A stretch of 64,000 nucleotides of DNA from Gerris lacustris (GCA_951217055.1 CATNVA010000018.1:1-64000), one strand, 5' to 3'. Shown: positions 34,843 through 47,132, counted from the stretch's first letter. Made by a program: numbers and translations. Notes: a model not told the origin generated them from the letters alone.

Positions 34843-35110
34843 GAATTATGAAATACAATTTTTAAGTTTTTGGTAGTTTTCATACTACGGAAAGTTAAAT
34901 TTTAATTTAAATCAAATTATAATTATTATTAACTACGGGAAATAGACAGTGAAAAATACACTCCTGTGCCGGGATTTGAACCACGGAGGGAGTGTATTTT
35001 TCACTGTCTATTTCCCGTAGTTAATAATAATTATAATTTGATTTAAATTAAAATTTAACTTTCCGTAGTATGAAAACTACCAAAAACTTAAAAATTGAAT
35101 TTCGAATTGA
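34843..35110. repeat. Palindromic SINE dimer (two bodies head to head)
   Basis: The arms 34843-34964 and 34989-35110 are inverted repeats of about 122 bp around a 24-bp spacer. The body carries CTTTCCGTAGTATGAAAACT and TTCACTGTCTATTTCCCGTA. The spacer holds a tRNA B-box remnant (GGGATTTGAACC). One arm is therefore a minus-strand SINE body with part of its tRNA head, and the other a plus-strand body without its head. Transcribed, it would make a near-perfect hairpin. Confidence 0.85.
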
Positions 35111-35242
35111 TTGTACAAGGTACAGGTACTAATTGAGTACTTTATAATTATAAGCGTTAATTCTGGTTTAGTTCTAATGTCATAAATATTGACTGTCTAA
35201 ATGTATATGAATATTGAAAGCTTGGATTCGGGACTAGTTATC

Positions 35243-35405
35243 GATTACGGTAGTGAAAAATCATTCTCCTGCGTAGCTTAGATGGAAGAGCGCTATACTG
35301 GAAATATAGAGGCCCGTGGTTCAAATCCCGGCACAGGAGTGTATTTTTCACTGTCTATTTCCCGTAGTTAATAATAATTATAATTTGATTTAAAATAAAA
35401 ATTAT
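35243..35405 (+). mobile_element. tRNA-derived SINE, head and partial body
   Basis: A leader (GATTACGGTAGTGAAAAATC) precedes a 74-nt tRNA-like head (35266-35339) with A box TAGCTTAGATGG and B box GTTCAAATCCC. Acceptor ends CTCCTG and CAGGAG pair, and the anticodon-loop position reads CTGGAAA. T-arm pairing is poor and the variable arm is short, so it is not a functional tRNA. The body then matches the palindrome arms (TGTATTTTTCACTGTCTATT) and is truncated at about 35405. Confidence 0.8.
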
Positions 35406-35409
35406 GAAA

Positions 35410-35585
35410 TATAAAAGCCAGTATACACGGGGACACCTAGAGCGAGACAGTCTAGCGAGATCGGTGTCCCATCTGTCTACACTGAAGGCCAAAATTTGGC
35501 TAGACTTGTCTCCGAGAGTGACCTTGAATAAAGTTGCTAGAGCAGTGTCCGGACTGTCCACACGGTGTCGCGTTATTCTAATCTA
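35410..35585. repeat. GC-richer segment with imperfect dyad, possible MITE
   Basis: The ends carry ACACGGGGACACCTAGAGCG and, in inverted orientation, GTGTGGACAGTCCGGACACTG, with related words inside. A segment with the same GTGTCTACAC / GGTGTCTCCAC vocabulary lies at 46395-46550. Too diverged for defined borders. Confidence 0.3.
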
Positions 35586-35967
35586 GTACACTTCATTTGG
35601 TCTCCACAGTCATAGTAGATTCACATACTGCCTTGCTCAGCATTACCATTTTAGTATATTTTATTATGTTTATATAATGTTTGGAATTATTATATCTTAT
35701 TTAATTTGAATCTTTTGATACCAGCCCCTTTCTATAATTTATTCATTCTATTTGTAGTGTTGATTTTTATACATATAAATGTATATGCTATTTTAACTGA
35801 CTATCAGCCATTCATCGAGTGACTCAACAGGACTGTGTGGTTGGAAAGTTCTACGTACACCTCTCTACCTCTAATATATTTTTTATAATTTCATACCTAT
35901 TATTATTTTTACATTGTGGCTATTACAACTTAAAAACTGTATATTCATTAAACCTTATACTTAATCA

Positions 35968-36834
35968 TTTTTAGGGTTTTGTAGATTCTTCTCAAAACCC
36001 TTATGCCGAGGGTGATGTGTCCGTCTGTCCGTCGCTCTTTGGTTCATAGGGCCCGAACCGTTTAAGCTAAAGAGCTGAAATTTGAAATACTGGTGTAACT
36101 TTTTGACCCAACCACAGGAAAAATATACAGAAGTTCAAAATTAAATATGCGCATGCGCAATTCGCAAAAATGTTGAAAACTCAAAAATTTATATTTTTTT
36201 AAATTTTGAGTTGGGTAACAAATGAAAGCTGCTGAAGAGTAGGACGCAAAGATATATATACATTTTCAAATTTTGCATTCCATATTGGGTAAAAAAATCA
36301 AAATATACCCCAAAAAAAATCCCCCCCCCAACCACTATACTTCGGCAGGTCCTAAATTTTCGAAATAATTCATGCTAATGCCTTATTGTAGGGCGATGAA
36401 AATTCCGGGAGTTCATCCCAAATTTTAAAAAATTGACAATTTTGGGCGCGAAAATTTGAAGTGACCAAAAATTTTATTTTTTTTAAATTTTGAGTTGGGT
36501 ATCATATGAAAGCTGGTAAAGAGTAGGATTCAAATATATATTTGCTTTTTTAAATTTTTCATTCTTTATTAATTTTATAAGTCAAAATATACCCCAAAAA
36601 TTTCCCCCCTCCCCAACCACTATATAACGGGTGGTCCTAAAATTTCGAAATAATTCATATTTATACCTTATGGTGAAGCGATGGAAATGGTTTGAAAAAA
36701 TGAATTTTTCTAGTCGTAATTACCGATGAAAAACATTGTGACCCCCCGGGGGATCGAACCCAGACCCTTGAGATCGAAGAATAAAATCATAATTACATAA
36801 CGGGTATGCTTAATCTTCTACAAAACCCTAAAAA
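35968..36834. mobile_element. Inverted-repeat element, about 867 bp, TTTTTAGGGTTTTGTAGA ends
   Basis: The left TTTTTAGGGTTTTGTAGATT and right AATCTTCTACAAAACCC plus TAAAAA are inverted repeats. A GTCCGTCTGTCCGTCG tract lies inside the left end. The interior has two diverged direct copies of about 240-280 bp (36181-36420 and 36466-36690), each with AAATTTTGAGTTGGGTA and CCAACCACTATA. A tRNA B-box-like GGGGGATCGAACCC is near 36747. No target duplication found. The ends resemble those of the 59734-62011 element. Confidence 0.65.
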
Positions 36835-37012
36835 GAACTTGGACGCAAGTACTTCCCTGTAATTTTTTTATAGTACATTTTTTTTAAAACAAAACTATTA
36901 AGTCTAATTATATTTAATTTTTTTTTTTTTAAGATATATTTAAATCTCTTTTTAAAGTTATATCTAATAATCTTTTTAGTTCGTATAGGTCTCAAACCAA
37001 AGTTTATTATCT

Positions 37013-37615
37013 AGTAATAATAATAATAATAATGTTTATTAATTTAGTTTAAATCCATATTTAACAAGACATTATTTACCAAACATTGTACAGCAATGAC
37101 CTTTTGGTCGTCTGCCGGAGAAGCCACTTAAAAACAATACTACTATTAAAACAATATACAATAATATCTAATAATATCTAACGCTTAAAGCAAAAACATC
37201 CATAATTACAAAAATCAATCCTACCAAGTTACAAACATAGGTGCCTAAGCATAACTATATTTAATAAATAATTTAAATATATGAATATACCAAATATATA
37301 AATATATGAATTTATAAATTTAAAAATAATATAATGAATTAAATAAATAAGTAACAATTTAACTTTTAAAACAATATAAAAAGACATAAAAACGGATCCA
37401 CAAACACATTGTGGAAAACAATTTCCATAATTTACAAACTGAAAATACTATAAGACATCTACAAATAAAATGAAACACTTTAATAAATAATACATCAATT
37501 TATAAATAAAAACTATAAATAAATGCTTTTAACACTCTAAATAAATTAATAAGTAAGACAAAACAATATAGAAATTTCAAAATATTTATTTTATTTATTT
37601 ATTTTTTTTTTTTTT
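37013..37615 (-). other. 3' UTR and (ATT)n tail of the minus-strand non-LTR element
   Basis: On the minus strand an A-rich run begins in the ORF2 stop codon itself (37602-37618), then about 600 bases follow, ending with AATAAACATT and a repeated ATT tail at 37013-37031. Microsatellite-like 3' tails are typical of CR1/L2-like elements. The internal poly(A) directly at the stop codon is unusual. An alternative is that the element ends at the poly(A) and the rest is an unrelated older 3' end. Confidence 0.5.
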
Positions 37616-40600
37616 TTACCAATAATCCTGACCTTGAGTTAAAATATTTCTAAAAGGTAATGCTAATTTTAAATATTTAGCTAATATTTGCCACGGGATG
37701 CGGCCATTCAAAATATCAAGCACTTCCTCTCTGAGTAAGTATTCTTTGCCTAGGCATTCCTTTCTATAAAACTTGAGGCTTGGACATAAACCAATGAAAT
37801 GAACAATATCTTCTCTCGCATTTCTGTCACAGTTCATACAATTATGATCGTTACCAGTTAGCCATAACTTACAGTTCAGGTTTAGCATCTCACTCCTGGC
37901 TAACATAATTAGTCTTTGCGACTTGCTGTCGATAGTACTATCGTACAGGTAATCGGGCGATACGTCATGATTTAGTTGTTTGTAAATCAAATGGAACTGG
38001 GCCTGTTCTATCCTTTGCTTGTACTCATTATTAATATTATTTTGTTTTTCCTGCAACCAGTTCCACATGACCTTAATCCAGAGGTTTCTTTTGTCGTATC
38101 CGTACTCTAAATTTTGCCCTATTTCCTCTCCTCTCTCATGCCAAACTCTAAACCATAATAACGTTTTATCGGATATAGCCCGGGCTAGTTGGAACGGCAA
38201 TCTGTCCTCTCCCATATTGAATATTCTTTCCAGGTACTTTATGTTCATTTGCATTGTAAAAAAGTGTATGGGCAGCAAACCTGTTTCTCTGTAAATTACA
38301 TAGTTAGGGGTATTGTACGGCAATTTAAAACTCTTTTTAATGAAAAACCTTAATAACTTCTCAACGGGTTCGTACATCTCGTACCCCCATACTTGAGCAG
38401 CATAACAAAGTACAGATCTTGCGACACTGTTGAATATCTTATGTTTGGTTGTGAAGTTAATATCTTGGTGACACACAATATTTCTCCAGATGTTGTTAAC
38501 TATATATTTAGAGGAATTTAGTTTAGTATAGAGATGCTGATTGAAGTTGAGGTTAGAATTTATCTCGAGCCCGAGATACTTATAACTTTTTACAACCTCA
38601 ATGTCCTCATCTCCGAATTTCCACTTCTCCACACTTCTCTGCTTGCCACCATTTTTAAAAATCATAATTTTGGATTTTTCTAAATTTACATTTAGACTCC
38701 ACTTATTGCAATACCCCTCCAACCTAATAATCATCTGCCTTAAAACCTGCACATCTTCACTTAATAACACGATGTCGTCTGCATATAGAAGCATTCTGAT
38801 TTCGATGTTATCCACCTTTACACCTCCACCTATATCATCTACTAAATCATTCATATAAAGGTTGAACATGATACAGCTTAGCAAACAGCCCTGTCTCAAA
38901 CCGTTTTTAGTTTCAAAACTAGTTGACACGAAATCTTTGCACCATACACCTGCCGAGGTATTTACATACATATTTCTTAATAATTTCAGCATTTTGTAGG
39001 AGATACCCAGCTGGCTCAGCTTGTAGTAAAGACTTTCTCGATTTATTGAATCGTAAGCTGCTTTGAAATCCACGAAGAAACAGTAAAGCCTCCTCTTTTC
39101 TTTCCGAAAAATACTGACAATACTGATTAAATTACACAAATTATCAGTAGTTGCATAACCCTTTCTAAAACCAGCTTGATGCTCAACTATCAATTTCAAT
39201 TCATCCGCCCATTTAACTATTCTTTAACATATCAAGGAAGAAAACAACTTGGCAACAGCATTTATAAATGATATACCTCGATAGTTTTGTATTTGGTCTA
39301 AATCGCCCTTCTTATAGATCGGATAAATAATAGAATATTTATAATTTTTCGGCACGACGCCCAAATTGAAAATTATATTAAAATGTGCTAGAAGTCTTTC
39401 CAACAAAAGAGGAGTAGCATTTTTATAAAATTCCACCGGGACCCTATCGGCACCCGGCGCTTTATTATCTTTGGCCAACTCTAACGCCAGCTCCAGTTTC
39501 TCCATACTGAAATCATTATCTAGTAGATCACTGTAATAACACGGAATCGCGTAATGTATTGTCTGACTTTGGATGATAGGGTTCAATAAATCTTGAAAGT
39601 ACCCCCTCCATTCATCAGCATCGATTAGACTAGTCGTAATAAACTTTGTACTTTTAAATTTGTCTACTCTTTGCCAAAATATTTTGGAATCTTTTTGATT
39701 TGATAAGGCTCTCACCGCCGAACTGTAGTACTCGTTTTCCCTATTCTTACAAAACTGTTTGTAGTTTTTAACCGCCTCACGGTAAAGGTTCTTGGTATAA
39801 TAATTATTGTTTTTCCTATACAATTTTAACAATACAAACATTTTATCCCTTTTATTTTTACACTGCCAATCATACCAAGGTTGTTTGAACAAATCTTTTT
39901 TAACCATCGGTATTATATGTGAACTTTCTTTTATTGAATTTATAATATTATTTAAATCCTTGTCTAAATCGCCAAGTATCTCCCATTTTGCAACTTTATC
40001 GTCTAGGTTTTTCTTGTAATTCTCAATGTTTTGTATTTTCCATTCTAATTTCGGCAGTAAAGGTAAGTACAATACATCTGTTTTCTTCGCCCTGATTCTC
40101 AAATTAAGTGTAACTGTAATGGGCATGTGATCGGAGAATACTTGCATGTCCACTTTCATGTCTACCACTAAACCGGCCAACTCATTACTGATGCACGCAA
40201 TATCATTTACAGAATTTCCTTGTCCTCCGATAAACGTTAACTCGCCCGCTTCATCACCTTGCGTTCTGCCATTCAAAATTATCAGATCGTTGTCAGCACA
40301 AAATTCCAAGAAATCCTTTCCTTTTTTATCGACTTTTTTATCCTTAGATATTCTTGTAGTTTTTAGTTTACCTAAATCATCCGACAATTCCTCACTCAAA
40401 ATCTGCCCCTCCCCAATTCTCACATTCATATCTCCTATTACTAAAATTTTATTTATCTCACCTTCATTAAAGAAATTAGTAAGATTTCCAAAATCGCTCT
40501 GCCACTGGGTGCAGTTTAAGTATATCGGGCATATTGTTAAGCAGACCCTATTCATATTGTCCTTGATTTCCACTAGCTTAAAACATCCAACATGTCTGAA

Positions 40601-40912
40601 CTTACAATCTTGATAGTAAATAGATTTTTTATTGAGCCCAATGGCACAGCCTCCACTTGGTCGGCCGAACCGACTCACCTTTGTTGCTGGTATCCAGGAA
40701 AATTTAAATTGATTTAGTAGCACCCCTCCTACATTTACAATTTCCTCCTCTAACAGATGTGTCTCAATAAGTATTACAATATCGAAATCAATCAAATATT
40801 TGATTAACTCTACATTATTTTTCTTAGATTTATAGCCATTAATATTGTAAGATATTACTTCTAAATATGTTTCAGCTTCATTTTCATTTTGCAATAGATG
40901 CTCATTACTCAT
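37616..40912 (-). pseudogene. Non-LTR ORF2 (endonuclease-RT), nearly intact, single stop
   Basis: Read from a likely ATG at 40912 (the open frame extends to 41128). The endonuclease carries ISYNINGYKSKKNN, LIETHLLEEE, VIGDMNVRIGEG and DHMPITVTL. RT carries NKAPGADRVPVEFYK, IYKKGDLDQIQNYRGIS, FVDFKAAYDSINRES, GLRQGCLLSCIMF and the catalytic LLYADDIVLL (about 38765-38794). The C-terminal C-x2-C...H...C segment is CMNCDRNAREDIVHF then CP. The only break I see is one in-frame TAA at 39224-39226 between fingers and palm. The frame resumes unchanged. There is no RNase H, and the layout is CR1/L2-like. It is the best-preserved ORF2 in the window. Confidence 0.9.
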
Positions 40913-41070
40913 TTTACATTTACTTATTATACTATAGCAATTTGGTCTTATTCCTTCTTTTAAATGATTATTTGTAAATATTCTTTCCTCTGTTGATTGG
41001 TGACTAGTGTTACTGGCTGGTTGGGTCACGTGTTTCGATTGCAGATTCTGTTCCCCTTCTGGTCCTTTAG

Positions 41071-41965
41071 TCACATATTTGTATTTGGGCTGCTCTCCTT
41101 CTCTAATGTGGAGGTGTCTCCACAACATCCTGTAGTTGTACTGTTAAGTATCGATAGTGTGTTTTCCATTCCTATTCCCGTTAGCTCACTTAATTTCCTT
41201 GACCCGCCTTCTCTTTTCCACATTATTTCACCACTTTGTGACAATCTAAATTTTTCTTGCTCTACAATCAAGAAATCGTGACGTACCAATATTTTGAGTC
41301 TGCTATTCTCTTTAAGTAAAGCTTTACGCAGGTTAAATAGGATTTTCCTCCTCATTTGGGTGTTGCTATTGTAATCCCGATGCACTATAAACCCTGTACC
41401 TTTTAGTTTAGAACAATTTTTTTAAAATATTGGCCAAGTCAGAACTATCTCTAAACTTAGCAAGTAATGGGCGGCATTTAGAATTTAGTGGTTTTCCAAT
41501 CGGGTACACCTTACTAAGAGTAACATCTCTGCAGTCTAACACATTAGCACAGAATTCCCTAATCACTTCTATCAGATTATCCGCCCCGTTATATTGGAGC
41601 CCTCGAAATATTAAATTAGTTTCTCGCAGCGCATTGTCAAACTCATCCAACCTGTTATTTGTATCCATAACTTGTTGCCGTAGTATTTCCATATCATTTT
41701 TAAGTGCAGTATTCTCTTGCTTTAGAGTCTCTATTTCATTCATTACCTCCGATTTAAACTGATTGTGGTCTTCTTTCGAGGCCAATTTCAGCTCATTTAC
41801 CGCCGATTTAATTAAGTCGCACAAGTCCGAGGCAACCATGTCGCCTACTTTAGCCATGCTAGTTTTAGCAAACTTTTTCCCAGGCGAAAAACTAGCTTGA
41901 CTGGTAGAATCCAGGGGTCTTTTTGTTCTAGCGTTATCAAATAGATCCTTAATTGATTGTGACAT
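41071..41965 (-). pseudogene. Non-LTR ORF1 (L1-like coiled coil plus RRM), one frameshift
   Basis: It starts at ATG 41965. The first frame (to 41408) contains a Ser/Lys-rich N-terminus, a coiled coil (FKSEVMNEIETLKQENTALK) and the RRM start ETNLIFRGLQYNGADN. A frameshift near 41400 moves the C-terminal half into the frame ending at 41071 (RRKILFNLRKALLKENSRLK, ILVRHDFLIVEQEKFRL). Its last part overlaps the start of the ORF2 open frame. ORF1p binds element RNA. The layout matches the ORF1 at 23067, suggesting the same broad clade. Confidence 0.8.
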
Positions 41966-42340
41966 TGAAAGACTCAAATTATCTATACAAACTTAAAATA
42001 TGCTGTTTAAAGAAATTGTTATTATTATTGTATTATGTATTTCTTTAATATAAACTATTAATAATTGTTTTGTTTTTTTCTTACTACAATCCTACCACAG
42101 TTTTTGGATTATTTTATTATTATAGAAATTACTATTATAAAATTATTATTATTTTCGAATAAAATCTATTTACTAATAATGAATTATCTATTTCCAATAA
42201 AAATTACTTTAGTATTTATTACAATTATTATTATTTGATAGATATATGCTATTTACATTTAAATTATTTTAAGCGTTAGATACATACATCGAAATATACT
42301 GCAATATGATAGTAAATTTAATGTAAATTCATATGGCTTA
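41966..42340. other. AT-rich 5' region of the minus-strand non-LTR element
   Basis: Likely 5' UTR or flank. No feature recognised apart from AT richness. Confidence 0.3.
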
Positions 42341-42433
42341 GGCGAGAATTGAACTCATGATGCCCCGGGGTGTTTGGCTTCTACTCGGTTACGTGTGAGA
42401 GTGTTAAGCGCGTTGACCACTACGCTACCGAGG
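42341..42433 (-). repeat. tRNA-like sequence (A and B boxes), intron-length loop
   Basis: On the minus strand CTCGGTAGCGTAGTGGTCAA (A box) is followed about 55 nt later by GAGTTCAATTCTCGCC (B box). The 93-base span is longer than a normal tRNA, and CCTCGG at the 5' end is not paired convincingly at the 3' end. It could be a class-II-like tRNA pseudogene or SINE head. Confidence 0.5.
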
Positions 42434-43294
42434 AGATGTCCTGTGACTGGTCGAACTCCTAAATCAGTTTCACCGAACTATTTTTTTATACTGATAAGCG
42501 TTCAAATTTATGGGTTAAAATAACCTGACACATATTCTTTACTGAAAATTAATAAATATTTATAGATTCCGCTTATTTAACTTTACTACTCACAGTTTTT
42601 TGGGCCCTGTTTCATTTGCGATTAACAGATTTTTGAATCAATTCTTGTAGATAACATATTTTATAAGCGTATGATTTCAGCACGTTCTTAACTTTAGTGT
42701 CAAATTTCTCAGCTTATAACGATGACTTTTTAACTGTAACACTTTCACTATAAGAAAAAACTATAATAACAAAAATAAGCACAAAACATTTGCTAAAACT
42801 TAAAAATAACTTTTGATTTTTGAAAGAAAAAGAGCAGTACGATCTGCACTCTATGCATATAGTGTAACCTCCCAATTATCTAGTTGGCTTTATTATTCTT
42901 TTTATTCTTTAATTTTACAAAAAAATTCTACCTTTGTATATTCTATTTATAATTATTTAATTACGTCAATTTTTTACCCGTTTACGAGTGGATTTGACTG
43001 TCATTTTCCTCGTCCCTCGGGCTTCATCGTGGCTGGTAATATCGAGACGAGACATATTTTATTAATAAAATATAAATTATTCGAAATCATTAACTAGATC
43101 CATAGTACGTCTTCAAACCACTTAAAAGCAAAAGTAATAAAATTGATTACGTAAAAAAAAGAAGAAAAAATAGAAATTAAATTAATGGAGGGATACTGAT
43201 TTCAGAATAACTGGTAGAAATTATGTTGGCCTCCTAAATATGCTCCTTGAATTTTAATATTTAGACTAGGGACACCCTATATATATATATATGT
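42434..43294. other. AT-rich stretch, nothing recognised
   Basis: No gene or repeat that I can support. A 94-codon plus-strand open frame at 42813-43097 has low-complexity composition and no domain. A short (TA)n run lies just before the family-A head at 43295. Confidence 0.3.
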
Positions 43295-45117
43295 ACTAGC
43301 TGAATACCCGTGCTTCGCTACGGGGTGTTTTATTTTCAATTTAATGGATTTATAAACTACCATCAAGAAACATTTAAATTATTTTACAAAGCGAGAATAT
43401 CTAGATTCTATCCCTCCCCCTTATTTCTATACCCCCTTCCCTTTGATAAGATAATTTTCTAATATCCCAAATTAGTAATTCATTCCGACTAAATTTTTAA
43501 AAAGGAAAAGCAGTGGTATTTTCCTTCTGTACCCCCCCCCCCCTTCCCGTGTCATTTTACATCCCTTGGTTAAAATTGGAATTATCTTTTATTAATATAC
43601 ATGCTTACATCCAAATAAGAGCTCTTTCTCAAGTATTAAACTTCCTAACTTTTGAAGATCGGTCTGGGCTCAATTCCCCTTCTTTTCTTACTCTGTCCTT
43701 ATGTTCCCCTTAGGGATAAAATTTTAGAAAATCTCTATTGGCAGATATCAATATAATTTAGAAATTATTATACTACGTATACTCTCGTAGATTTTATTTT
43801 AGAATTTTAAAGAAGTTGCCATGATTAAGTTAGTAAAGGTTTAGGCACGGTAAGGCGTGATTTATTAATTATTGCCTTAATATCTAAAAATAAATCTAAA
43901 TATTTTTTGACAGTGATTGAAAAGTAATTTCTTTAACAGTTCTTCCTACAGAAATTTCCACAAAACATAAAATATGGTCAGTAGTTCTTCTGCAATTTGG
44001 GTTAAATACATTTTTTATGAAAAATGAAATAAGAATTTTGAAATCTATTTAGAAGCCCCGTTCTCAGCTCCATATAAAGCTACCAAATCGTTTTATATCC
44101 TTTATCACCCGGAGAATTAAGCTTAACATTGTACCCAAGAACCTCCAAAATCTATTCAGACCTTTGGACGTGATTGACGCACAGACAGATAGATATAAAA
44201 TTTTCTAAACTTAAATTCGTTGTCAGGACTACTCATTCAGTGGAAATACCCCATATTCTCTCTCCACAGCTCGGGCCTCCATGTTCTCTAGTGGAGAGAT
44301 AACCTTATGTAGAGGTAAAATGTAAAATCAATAAAATAGATAAATTGATGTACTAAAATATTATTTATGTATTAATATGTTTTATTCAATAAAGGTATTT
44401 AAAAAAAAAAAAAAATAATAATAATAAAAAATAAAAATAAATAAATGTATAAATACAAAATTTTAGCCCAATCGGATAATTGTACAGACACAACAATTAT
44501 TAGTTTTTTATACATAGATATAGATATATTTTTCCATTTTACCCCCCTAAATGTTGATAACAATAATTGTAAAGAGCTTTTCAACGGTATGCATCGTGAA
44601 GGGTTTTCATTACTTTGAAATTTGTACCCCGTACCCCTGTGTACCAAAATCAAAATTTCGAAAATGCATGAAGTCAGTGACCTTCCCCTTTTCCCCTTAC
44701 TTTGAAGGTCAAGTGTGCAAATTTTCATTGAACTCGGAATAATACGGTAGATTTGAATTTAAGAACACACACACACACGCGCCCGTTCGCGCGCGCTCGC
44801 ACACACCCTTACGTTGACATTTCCTTTTTACCCCTCTCCTAAATGAAAATAATGAAAAAACGTGCATTACAATTACTTTTCTCTTAAAGAGCTTTTCAAC
44901 GATATGCATCATTAAAAGTATTCATTACTTTGACATTTGTACCCCGTACCCCTGGGTACAAAAATAAAAATTTCGCAAAATCCTTTCATAGTGGATGCCT
45001 ATGATATGAACCGAGTATATCCTCAAAATTTCAAGTCTCTCGGTTCAGCAGATTTGGCTGTGCGTTGATTCTATGTCAGTCAGTCAGTCAATCTGGACAT
45101 TGCCACTTATATTATAA
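43295..45117 (+). repeat. Family-A element, first of two head-to-tail copies
   Basis: The head ACTAGCTGAATACCCGTGC is at 43295. A roughly 940-bp interior unique to this copy (43388-44320) follows, then AATAGATAAATTGATGTAC, monomers beginning near 44533 and 44820, a CAGTCAGTCAGTCAAT tract and the end CCACTTATATTATA at 45117. The next element begins on the adjacent base. Confidence 0.75.
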
Positions 45118-46260
45118 ACTAGCTGAATACCCGTGCTTTGCTACGGGGTGTTTTATTTTCAATTTAATGGATTTATAAACTACCATCAAGAAACATTTAA
45201 ATTATTTTAAATGTTAATAAAATAGATAAATTGATGTACTAAAATATTATTTATGTATTAATATGTTTTATTCAATAAAGGTATTTTTAAAAAAATAATA
45301 ATAAATTAAATAAATGAATAAATACAAAATTTTAGCCCAATCGGATAAATGTACAGATACAACAATTATTAGTTTTTTATACATATATATAGATATATTT
45401 TTCCATTTTACTCCCCTAAATGTACATAACAATAATTGTACAGCACTCTTAAAGAGTTTTTCAACGGTATGCATCGTGAAGGGTTTTCATTACTTTGACA
45501 TTTGTACCCCGTACCCCTGTGTATCAAAATCAAAATTTCGAAAATGCATGAATTCAGTGACCTTCCCCTTTTCCCCTTGCTTTGAAGGTCAAGTGAGCAA
45601 ATTTTCATTGAAATCGCGGAATAAAACGGTAGATTTGAATAATGAACACACACACGCGCCAGTTCGCGCGCGCGCGCACACACACTTACGTTGACATTTC
45701 GGTTTTACCCCTCTCCTAAATGAAAATAATGACAAAAACGTACATTACAATTACTTTTCTCTTAAAGAGCCTTTCAACGATATGCATCATAATAGGTACC
45801 TATCAATTACTTTGACATTTGTACCCCGTACTCCTGTGTACCAACATTTTAACTTTATAATCTCATGTAAGCAGTACACTCATAGACACTCTTCATTAAT
45901 ATATAAGATAAAAGACACTCATAGACACTCTTCATTTATATAAGATGTAGTTATACACATTTTTCCATTTTACCCCCTCCTAAATGAAAATATGACAAAA
46001 ATGTACATAACAACAATTACTGTACTTTTAAAGAGCTTTTCAACGATATGCATCATTAAAAGTATTCATTACTTTGACATTTGTACCCCGTACCCCTGGG
46101 TACAAAAATAAAAATTTCGCAAAATCCTTTCTTAGTGGATGCCTATGATATGAACCGAGTATATCCTCAAAATTTCAAGTCTCTCGGTTAAGCAGATTTT
46201 GCTGTGCGTTGATTCTATGTCAGTCAGTCAGTCAATCAGGACATTGCCACTTATATTATA
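45118..46260 (+). repeat. Family-A element, second head-to-tail copy
   Basis: The head ACTAGCTGAATACCCGTGC recurs at 45118 with 93 bp nearly identical to 43295-43387, then skips the 940-bp interior and rejoins at AATAGATAAATTGATGTAC. It has three monomers (near 45409, 45703 and 45966) and ends CCACTTATATTATA plus GAT. It differs from the first copy by one long deletion and one extra monomer. Confidence 0.75.
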
Positions 46261-46764
46261 GATATAAAAAAGACATAGACATTATCAAATGTGGAATAAT
46301 AAGTACATCAGGAAAATGAAAGGAACGCTGCCCTGCCGCGAGTGTAGGCATTCTGCTCTAGCTAAAATGTTTCACCTAGCTGAAACTAACCTAGACCGAT
46401 AGCTAGAACAAACTGAGAGGTGTCTACACGAAGAAATGAGACACCGCGAGCGATATCAGCTAGAGAGAAGTGGGAGTCTAGCACCACTCTAGGCGGTGTC
46501 TCCACTGCGACACTCGATCTAGACACCCAATCTAGCAGCAAAAGTGTTCCAATTCAATTAACTTTGGGTACTTGCTACCTTTTTTCTGGCATTTAACTTT
46601 GAGTAACCTGATTGCCAGGCCTAGGCTAAATACTCTTTACCTCCATTGTGATCTGTTCCAGACATTCACTCTGAATTATGGACAGGTCTTAACCTTTTAC
46701 TTCTTGGAAGTATTTTAAAGAATTTTACTGTTTAATTTATGATTTAAAATTTTTGTTTCTTTAC

Positions 46765-47070
46765 CCTTCTGGGTTGTATTTGCCGTTTAAGTCTCCAGTG
46801 GTGATCTGAGGGCAACAGGTCGATTTAGCCACCTCGAACCTTCTTTAACTTGTAGCTAAAACTACTTGTAATTAATTATATCAATTGCCTTCGGGTTGTA
46901 TTAGCTGTATAAGTCTCCAGTGGTTCTGAGGCGACAGAATTTGGCCACGGCGAACCTCTTTTACCTTGTAGCTAAAACTACTTGTAATTAATTATATAAA
47001 TTGCCCTCGGGCTTGTTTTCGCCATTTTAAATCTCAGTAGTGCCTTGTGGCGACAAGGTCAATATCTACT
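46765..47070 (+). repeat. Three tandem 116-122-bp units upstream of the BEL/Pao relic
   Basis: Units start near GGGTTGTATT (46771), GGGTTGTATT (46893) and a diverged GGGCTTGTTT (47009). Units share GTCTCCAGTGGT or a variant and GGCCAC...CGAACCT, and the first two share AGCTAAAACTACTTGTAATT. They may be leader repeats of the retroelement. No coding potential. Confidence 0.7.
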
Positions 47071-47097
47071 GCGTATCGTCCAATATTATTAACCTAT

Positions 47098-47099
<2 letters not shown>

Positions 47100-47130
<31 letters not shown>
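47100..47130. repeat. 31-base poly(T) tract
   Basis: An uninterrupted T run. It could be the 3' poly(A) of a minus-strand retrocopy, but no retrocopy is recognised beside it. Confidence 0.9.

Positions 47131-47132
<2 letters not shown>

Noticed and set aside
35266..35339. Functional tRNA with GGA anticodon
   Set aside because: A serine tRNA needs a long variable arm, the T-stem pairs poorly, and the same sequence is the head of a repeated SINE.
45314..45694. 126-codon frame in family A
   Set aside because: Lies wholly in repeat monomers and a CA/CG tract; homologous frame in the adjacent copy is broken.
46395..46550. Paired inverted segment with GGTGTCTCCAC words as a transposon
   Set aside because: Dyad is too imperfect to set borders; mentioned only as similar to 35410-35585.
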